64,000 nucleotides of DNA from Todiramphus chloris collaris (taxonomy: Eukaryota > Chordata > Aves > Coraciiformes > Alcedinidae): NCBI GenBank assembly GCA_025345505.1, contig JANVCC010000056.1, positions 496,001 to 560,000 of the forward strand, written 5' to 3'. A program made the translations under genes and the position numbers. The notes under the pieces were generated by a model that was not told where the DNA came from, made no database searches, and was given only the letters and a program-made list of their open reading frames with translations. The stretch's first letter is position 1; each line of letters begins with the position of its first letter. This document shows, one piece after another, positions 62,101-64,000 of the stretch.

Positions 62101-64000
62101 TGGATATGGCAAGAAAAAATCCTGAAGAAAGACCTTCTCTAGCTGATGCAATTAAGGTTACTATGTTTAAGCAATTTTTTGTATTAAATTTATTTGTGTC
62201 TAAATTCTTGGTTTAGTGATTTTTTAAAACTAAAATATTGTGGGGTTTTTGGGTTTTTTTAATAATAGACTAATAATTAAATTCTAGTCAGTCACTTTGG
62301 GTTTTGTTTTTTAAGTTACTTCCTTAGGAACACGGAGGGATGTGTTTCTAATTTATATTGAAATTGTCAATAAAGGTATTCAGAATAGAGTCAAAAGACT
62401 TCCTAAACTTAGTTTACTTCTAATTGACTTCTTTTGTCTTGACTTTGTTCTTGTCCAAGAATACCTCTCTTGATTGAAAACGTATTTACTGACTGAAAAT
62501 TATGATTTTTTTTTTTAAAGACGTGCAATCATTATTTACTTGAACAAGGCATAAACAGCAAAAATATTTTGGCATTGTTGAATAAATCTGTCTGTAAGGT
62601 AAGAGTACCACCTTTTTTAATTCTCTACATTTTTTTTTTTCCAGTTAATGTGGGAAATTGTATTCCAGTAAGATTTTGTACCCTGCAAGTATAGTTAATT
62701 TGTTCTGGTTTTATTTGTTAGTTGTTTTCTTTCTTTTTTTTAATTTTTATTTATTTATTTATTTATTTATTTTCAAGTTTTCTGTAAGTACTGCTTTTTT
62801 ATAGTTAGTGCTATTGGAGTGGTCACTCCCCAGATTTTGGTACCCTGACTCCACACTTTGAATGGGTGAAGAACCAGTGACTTAATTTATAATCTTCCAG
62901 TTACCACCCTTCATAGAACAGAAGACATTGGTATCCAGTAGTTGTGTTCCATTTGTTTCAAATGTCTATATAGTGCATGCAGCATTCAGTCAATCCATAG
63001 AACTGACTTTGTTCAAAACTTTGAATGCCTAAAAGTTCTGATTAGAAACACAGGATTACCAAGATTTCCAAACAGTTCTACCACTCCTTAGATTTTAGTA
63101 TGTCATTTTTCTTAATTCTCCATGTAGGCATGACTATGTTGTTGCTTTGCAACATTCGTGGTTTATATGAAAGTTGAATTATTTTTGAAGTAATGTGCCG
63201 ACCAGAAATTAAAAAATTAGTTTGGACTTCAATTTGTGTTGTCAGGCTGTTGAGGAAGAAGTAATCTCATCTCAAGATCATGTTGCTTTTGAATTTAAAG
63301 ATGAAAAACATGAAATGGACCCTTCAGAGTCAAGTCCAGGTAAGCAGTCAGACACTGACATTTTTAATTTTAGTATTCTCTAGTTTAGTTCTCAGTGTAA
63401 GTTGGTTTTAGTCAGGTACACAATTTATTTTATTTGATTATTTTTAATATCTACTTTGATTGTTATTTACCTTGCATTTATATTTTACACATTGTTCACC
63501 TTTCTAACTGTGGCTTTCTTTTTAGGATTTGTGCCTATTACCAGTGAAAGAAAACTTGTAGCAGTTAAAGGACCAGTGCCATACCAGATTTCTCTAAATT
63601 GTGAGAAAGCTACATTACCTGTTGCATTCACCTCTCCTGCAACTCATTTTAAGCCTATTATTCTGCAGCAAAATACAAATACAACAAAGTTAGTATATCC
63701 TGAAGCAGAATACGTTAAACTTCAGACTTCATTCTTAAAGCTACTGGAATTTTCCTAAAAAAAAGAAAAATTCTTTGTTTCTTTTCAGAGAGATTCACAC
63801 ACCAGTTTCTGAACAATTCAAGAAAGAAACAAGAAAAGAAAAACATGTGGACCACAAAAAATCAGGATATACAGTAGACTCTAAAAGCTATGATACTGAG
63901 GACACAAATGTTGTTGAAACAGTACCTGAAATACCTGAGTGTGATTTACAAGTTCTAGGCCACTCATCCCAGACATCTTCAGAAGAGCAAAAGTCAGGCA
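20029..64000 (+). CDS. KNDC1: KNDC1 (very-KIND), 5' half; continues past the window
   Basis: Coding exons, in order: 20029-20127, 24607-24805, 27858-27916, 44338-44484, 46509-46626, 47069-48090, 55990-56104, 59204-59275, 59379-59440, 61998-62156, 62521-62598, 63246-63339, 63526-63688, 63789->64000. Joined, they stay open for 866 codons. Residues 34-207 hold KIND domain 1 and 549-710 KIND domain 2, both derived from the protein-kinase C-lobe but lacking the ATP-binding N-lobe. APE-like (PPEF, APEI) and RP-containing C-lobe motifs (NPENRPDI, NPEERPSL) are visible. The protein family is known as a brain Ras guanine-nucleotide exchange factor that binds MAP2 through KIND2 and limits dendrite growth. 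The RasGEF-N and RasGEF domains are not in the window. The start is fixed by an in-frame stop at 19945 and by an acidic N-terminus ending YDFEPLPTLLEDE, which matches my recall of mammalian KNDC1. Confidence 0.95.
20639..20672. repeat. Poly-A followed by A/C runs
   Basis: An 18-A run followed by CAAAACCCCAAAACCC. This belongs to the recurring A/C-rich tract class in this window; the minus strand reads poly-T with G-runs. Confidence 0.85.
22020..22095 (+). mobile_element. CR1 LINE 3' end (short)
   Basis: AAGGTCCCTTCCAACTCAAG followed by CCATTCTATGATTCTATC is the diagnostic 3' terminus of avian CR1 with its ATTCTATG-type tail repeats. Only a few dozen bases remain, a typical 5' truncation. Confidence 0.85.
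22569..22614. repeat. Long polypyrimidine tract in intron 1
   Basis: About 45 nt of T then mixed C/T then a C8 run, followed by CAG at 22615-22617. It looks like a splice acceptor, but the downstream sequence hits a stop in the required frame at once, so it is probably a decoy or simple low-complexity DNA. Confidence 0.75.
23015..23042. repeat. AT dinucleotide repeat
   Basis: Two short (AT)n blocks separated by a five-A interruption and followed by a C7 run. A likely length-variable microsatellite. Confidence 0.85.
24607..24805 (+). CDS. KNDC1: KNDC1 exon 2, KIND1 N-terminal part
   Basis: Acceptor TTGGCAG|GAG and donor AGTG|GTAAGT; 199 nt, phase 0 in and phase 1 out. It encodes ENVSLADILSLRDSCLTEQD, then the helix ending ICLECCRSLKSIAH, then ITPDTLAFNTNGNVCFMEQL. 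This matches the first two-thirds of KIND1, equivalent to the kinase C-lobe region around the catalytic loop, without the HRD/DFG catalytic residues. The pyrimidine tract before the acceptor is poor, but conservation of the peptide leaves little doubt. Confidence 0.95.
24806..27857 (+). other. KNDC1 intron 2
   Basis: 3,052 nt, GT-AG, phase 1. AT-rich with short homopolymer runs only. A tRNA-like A-box sequence is faintly visible on the minus strand near 27440-27540 but does not make a tRNA. No other gene seen. Confidence 0.85.
27858..27916 (+). CDS. KNDC1: KNDC1 exon 3, APE-like segment of KIND1
   Basis: 59 nt, acceptor TTTCCAAG|AT, phase 1 in and phase 0 out. It completes D100 and encodes DPEGAFVPPEFDITGNTFE; PPEF sits where protein kinases carry the APE motif. 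The donor is GAG|GCAAGT, a GC rather than GT site. The nearest GT (27921) would shift the next exon out of frame, while the GC site joins TFE to AHIYSLG exactly as in mammalian KNDC1. Confidence 0.92.
29030..29095 (+). mobile_element. CR1 LINE 3' fragment (diverged)
   Basis: CTCCAGGGGTCCCTTCTAAC followed by CTTTACCATTCTGATTTTAC parallels the CR1 3' end (CTCCAGAGGTCCCTTCCAAC and then CTACCATTCTGTGATTCTAT) with several substitutions. Confidence 0.65.
35402..35485. repeat. A/C-rich tract with AACC units
   Basis: About 80 nt of AAAC and AACC units (CCAACCAACC twice), reading as G/T-rich on the minus strand. It is flanked by ordinary AT-rich intron. Confidence 0.85.
35966..35977. repeat. G12 homopolymer
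   Basis: Twelve consecutive G in intron 3. Likely length-variable and prone to sequencing error. Confidence 0.8.
37560..37680 (+). mobile_element. Possible LINE reverse-transcriptase relic
   Basis: The codons at 37606-37629 read K-F-P-G-P-D-G-E; PGPDG is the signature found near the start of reverse-transcriptase domains in CR1/L2-type LINEs. The flanking frames are broken by stops, so this would be an old, dead fragment. A short motif can arise by chance, hence low confidence. Confidence 0.3.
40133..40180. repeat. G/T-rich low-complexity tract
   Basis: A stretch of TTTTGATGGGGTTTTGTGGG followed by further TTTG/TTGG units. The same class as the A/C tracts but in the opposite orientation. 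Confidence 0.7.
41460..41772 (+). mobile_element. CR1 LINE 3' fragment with G22 expansion
   Basis: Clear CR1 landmarks appear in order: GGTAATGGTCACAAACTGCA, CTTCTTTACTGTGGGGGTGA, CAGAGCACTGGAACAGGCTG, CCCAGAGAGGTGGCAGAG, TAGGTGATCCTGCCCTATC, CTCCAGAGGTTCCTTCCAAC and CCATGCTATGATTG. The usual short G-run near the 3' end is replaced by 22 consecutive G (41683-41704). It is 5'-truncated; the left edge is approximate. Confidence 0.92.
41683..41704. repeat. G22 homopolymer inside CR1
   Basis: Twenty-two consecutive G directly after CCCTATC within the CR1 3' region. Its true length should be considered uncertain because such runs are hard to sequence. Confidence 0.9.
44338..44484 (+). CDS. KNDC1: KNDC1 exon 4, KIND1 C-terminal part
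   Basis: 147 nt, acceptor TTCATTCAG|GCA, donor ATTGAG|GTAAAA, phase 0 at both ends. It encodes residues 120-168: AHIYSLGTTLKAAIEYIAEP, then acidic sequence, QDLHTLLEQMQEENPENRPD and IE. YSLG corresponds to kinase subdomain IX (D-x-x-S-x-G) and NPENRP to the conserved arginine region of subdomain XI. Confidence 0.96.
44485..46508 (+). other. KNDC1 intron 4
   Basis: 2,024 nt, GT-AG, phase 0. AT-rich with no repeat or gene that I can name. Confidence 0.88.
46509..46626 (+). CDS. KNDC1: KNDC1 exon 5, end of KIND1
   Basis: 118 nt, acceptor TTCTCTAG|AGC, donor CAAG|GTAACT, phase 0 in and 1 out. It encodes STLSLCEEKLKIASSSNICR then SLSAVGRRVLSIESFGASQ, closing KIND1. The GRRVLSIESFGA segment is strongly conserved in mammals as I recall it. 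Confidence 0.95.
46627..47068 (+). other. KNDC1 intron 5
   Basis: 442 nt, GT-AG, phase 1. It contains an antisense CR1 3' end at about 46732-46785. Confidence 0.88.
46732..46785 (-). mobile_element. CR1 LINE 3' end, antisense
   Basis: ATAGAATTGTTTTGGTTGGA followed by AGAGACCTTTTTGACTTGAT matches the reverse complement of the CR1 3' end (ATAGAATCATTTAGGTTGGA and so on). Short and diverged. Confidence 0.8.
47069..48090 (+). CDS. KNDC1: KNDC1 exon 6, linker between KIND1 and KIND2
   Basis: 1,022 nt in one exon, acceptor GAATCTAG|AT, donor GAGCAG|GTAGTA, phase 1 in and 0 out. It encodes D208-Q548, a hydrophilic linker rich in Ser, Asn, Asp and Lys without a predicted folded domain. One island looks conserved: LRKIKTFPKL at residues 328-337, preceded by DLERDGIFKKG, resembling LRKVQTFPRL in mammals. 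Reading through the donor would add 22 codons and stop at 48156, giving a hypothetical KIND1-only protein. The linker seems longer than my recollection of the human one. Confidence 0.93.
49922..50030. repeat. G/T-rich low-complexity tract
   Basis: About 110 nt of T-runs with GG, GGGG and TTTG units (TTTGGTTTGGTTTTTTGTG, GTGGGGGTTTTTGG). The complement resembles the A/C tracts elsewhere in the window. Confidence 0.8.
51238..51283. repeat. G/T-rich tract with long G-runs
   Basis: T-run, then GGGGGGGG, AGGGGGG, then TGTTTTGTTTGTTTGGGG and a T-run. It could form a G-quadruplex on the plus strand; this is not shown. Confidence 0.8.
55110..55180 (+). mobile_element. CR1 LINE 3' fragment (diverged)
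   Basis: AGTTGGATGTGTCTGATCTA, CCCAGAGGTTCCTTCCTACA and GTATTCTATTCTATCC follow the order of the CR1 3' end (GTTGGACTAGATGATCTCCA, GAGGTTCCTTCCAACC, ATTCTATGATTCTAT). Confidence 0.7.
55990..56104 (+). CDS. KNDC1: KNDC1 exon 7, start of KIND2
   Basis: 115 nt, acceptor CTTTTTCAG|TGG, donor CCAG|GTATAG, phase 0 in and 1 out. It encodes WISLKLLLSWYGRPLEDYEL then WALCHECLCTLQSCIDYP. The pattern (V/I)SL...L...R.L...E.WA(L/I)C.EC...L is shared with the KIND1 start in exon 2. Confidence 0.95.
56105..59203 (+). other. KNDC1 intron 7
   Basis: 3,099 nt, GT-AG, phase 1. No named repeat or gene. It has no counterpart in KIND1, where the equivalent region is uninterrupted within exon 2. Confidence 0.88.
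59204..59275 (+). CDS. KNDC1: KNDC1 exon 8, KIND2
   Basis: 72 nt, acceptor TTTTGCAG|TG, donor GAAG|GTAAAA, phase 1 at both ends. It encodes VILCLDSVLIDCHGSIIFAA then PKAE, parallel to TLCITPDTLAFNTNGNVCFM in KIND1. The exon can be skipped without a frameshift. Confidence 0.93.
59276..59378 (+). other. KNDC1 intron 8 (103 nt)
   Basis: A very short GT-AG intron, phase 1, ending TCTCATTTAG. Nothing else inside. Confidence 0.9.
59379..59440 (+). CDS. KNDC1: KNDC1 exon 9, APE-like segment of KIND2
   Basis: 62 nt, acceptor CATTTAG|AA, donor GAGAAG|GTAATG, phase 1 in and 0 out. It encodes EFCDIFYLAPEIEEDDVDTE and K; APEI matches the kinase APE motif. In size, position and phases it is the counterpart of exon 3 of KIND1, but its donor is an ordinary GT. 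Confidence 0.95.
59441..61997 (+). other. KNDC1 intron 9
   Basis: 2,557 nt, GT-AG, phase 0. It contains a probable solo LTR on the minus strand at about 60094-60430; otherwise AT-rich with no gene. Confidence 0.88.
60094..60430 (-). mobile_element. Probable solo LTR of an avian endogenous retrovirus
   Basis: On the minus strand the order is two CCAAT boxes (GCCAATCACC and ACCAATCGC), a TATA-like and AATAAA-rich stretch (TTATAAATTAATAAAGTGG), then a GC-richer U5-like segment ending in CA at the plus-strand TGTCACTG (60094). This is LTR architecture. The right-hand end is approximate and no target-site duplication was resolved. No retroviral coding sequence flanks it, so it would be a solo or fragmentary LTR with no coding capacity. 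Confidence 0.55.
61998..62156 (+). CDS. KNDC1: KNDC1 exon 10, KIND2 C-terminal part
   Basis: 159 nt, acceptor CCAATAG|GTC, donor ATTAAG|GTTACT, phase 0 at both ends. It encodes VCIYGIAAVLWMAAKYSLPP, then GHKLALPRKLKKLLLDMARK and NPEERPSLADAIK. It aligns with exon 4 of KIND1 (YGIA with YSLG; NPEERP with NPENRP). The donor is weak (T at +4 and C after it), but peptide conservation supports it. Confidence 0.95.
62157..62520 (+). other. KNDC1 intron 10
   Basis: 364 nt, GT-AG, phase 0. Contains a short G/T-rich tract near 62239-62264. Confidence 0.9.
62521..62598 (+). CDS. KNDC1: KNDC1 exon 11, end of KIND2
   Basis: 78 nt, acceptor TTTTTAAAG|ACG, donor TGTAAG|GTAAGA, phase 0 at both ends. It encodes TCNHYLLEQGINSKNILALL then NKSVCK, matching the final helices of KIND2 in mammals (SYLLQRG..SRKILAHL). 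Confidence 0.94.
62599..63245 (+). other. KNDC1 intron 11
   Basis: 647 nt, GT-AG, phase 0. Holds a TTTA microsatellite at 62747-62773. Confidence 0.9.
62747..62773. repeat. (TTTA)n microsatellite
   Basis: About six to seven TTTA units after a T-run. Confidence 0.9.
63246..63339 (+). CDS. KNDC1: KNDC1 exon 12
   Basis: 94 nt, acceptor TTGTCAG|GCT, donor CCAG|GTAAGC, phase 0 in and 1 out. It encodes AVEEEVISSQDHVAFEFKDE and KHEMDPSESSP, the acidic segment following KIND2; mammals have a comparable EEETISLQNAF stretch. Confidence 0.9.
63340..63525 (+). other. KNDC1 intron 12 (186 nt)
   Basis: Short GT-AG intron, phase 1, ending TTCTTTTTAG. Nothing else seen. Confidence 0.88.
63526..63688 (+). 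CDS. KNDC1: KNDC1 exon 13
   Basis: 163 nt, acceptor TTTTTAG|GA, donor ACAAA|GTTAGT, phase 1 in and 2 out. It encodes GFVPITSERKLVAVKGPVPY, then ATLPVAFTSPATHFKPIILQ and QNTNTT. The segment AFTSxATHFKPI(I/V)L is conserved in mammals. The donor is below consensus; without splicing the frame would end at TAA 63756-63758. Confidence 0.88.
63689..63788 (+). other. KNDC1 intron 13 (100 nt)
   Basis: Very short GT-AG intron, phase 2, ending TTTCTTTTCAG. It carries an in-frame stop at 63756, so its removal is required to continue the reading frame. Confidence 0.82.
63789..64000 (+). CDS. KNDC1: KNDC1 exon 14 (partial, cut by the window edge)
   Basis: Opens after TTTTCAG with phase 2 and stays open for 212 nt to the last base. 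It encodes a charged, low-complexity stretch (EIHTPVSEQFKKETRKEKHV and on), the start of the poorly conserved central region before the RasGEF module. The exon end is outside the window. Confidence 0.85.

Overview
The window is nuclear DNA of a vertebrate, most likely a bird. It is AT-rich, intron-heavy and gene-sparse. It carries several CR1 retrotransposon fragments with the usual avian 3' ends (TCCAACTC...ATTCTATGATTCTAT type), a CpG-island promoter and GT-AG spliced exons. There is no sign of bacterial, plasmid or phage content; nearly all short open frames are chance frames in noncoding DNA.

One gene can be read with confidence: the 5' half of KNDC1 (very-KIND, kinase non-catalytic C-lobe domain containing 1), on the plus strand from the start codon at 20029 to beyond the right edge. 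Fourteen coding exons are placed here by splice sites, reading phase and recalled similarity to mammalian KNDC1. They encode 866 codons: an acidic N-terminus, KIND domain 1 (exons 2-5), a long serine/asparagine-rich linker in one 1,022-nt exon (exon 6), KIND domain 2 (exons 7-11) and the start of the central low-complexity region (exons 12-14). The RasGEF-N and RasGEF domains must lie downstream of 64000.

Layout: 1-19280 is upstream intergenic DNA with an assembly gap (236-335), a CR1, a probable LTR relic and one exon-like segment with strong splice signals (1231-1373). A CpG island at about 19280-20320 contains tandem GC boxes, an almost perfect RFX X-box palindrome, a short upstream ORF and exon 1. 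From 20128 on the gene alternates large introns (intron 3 is 16.4 kb) with small exons; exons cluster tightly after 59 kb.

The most informative observations are: (1) the two KIND domains share intron positions and phases (0,1,0,0), with one extra intron in KIND2, which supports an internal domain duplication; (2) intron 3 uses a GC donor; (3) the promoter has an RFX X-box; and (4) A/C-rich (G/T-rich) low-complexity tracts recur in both orientations. I found no novel multi-gene system, and the window does not support claiming one.
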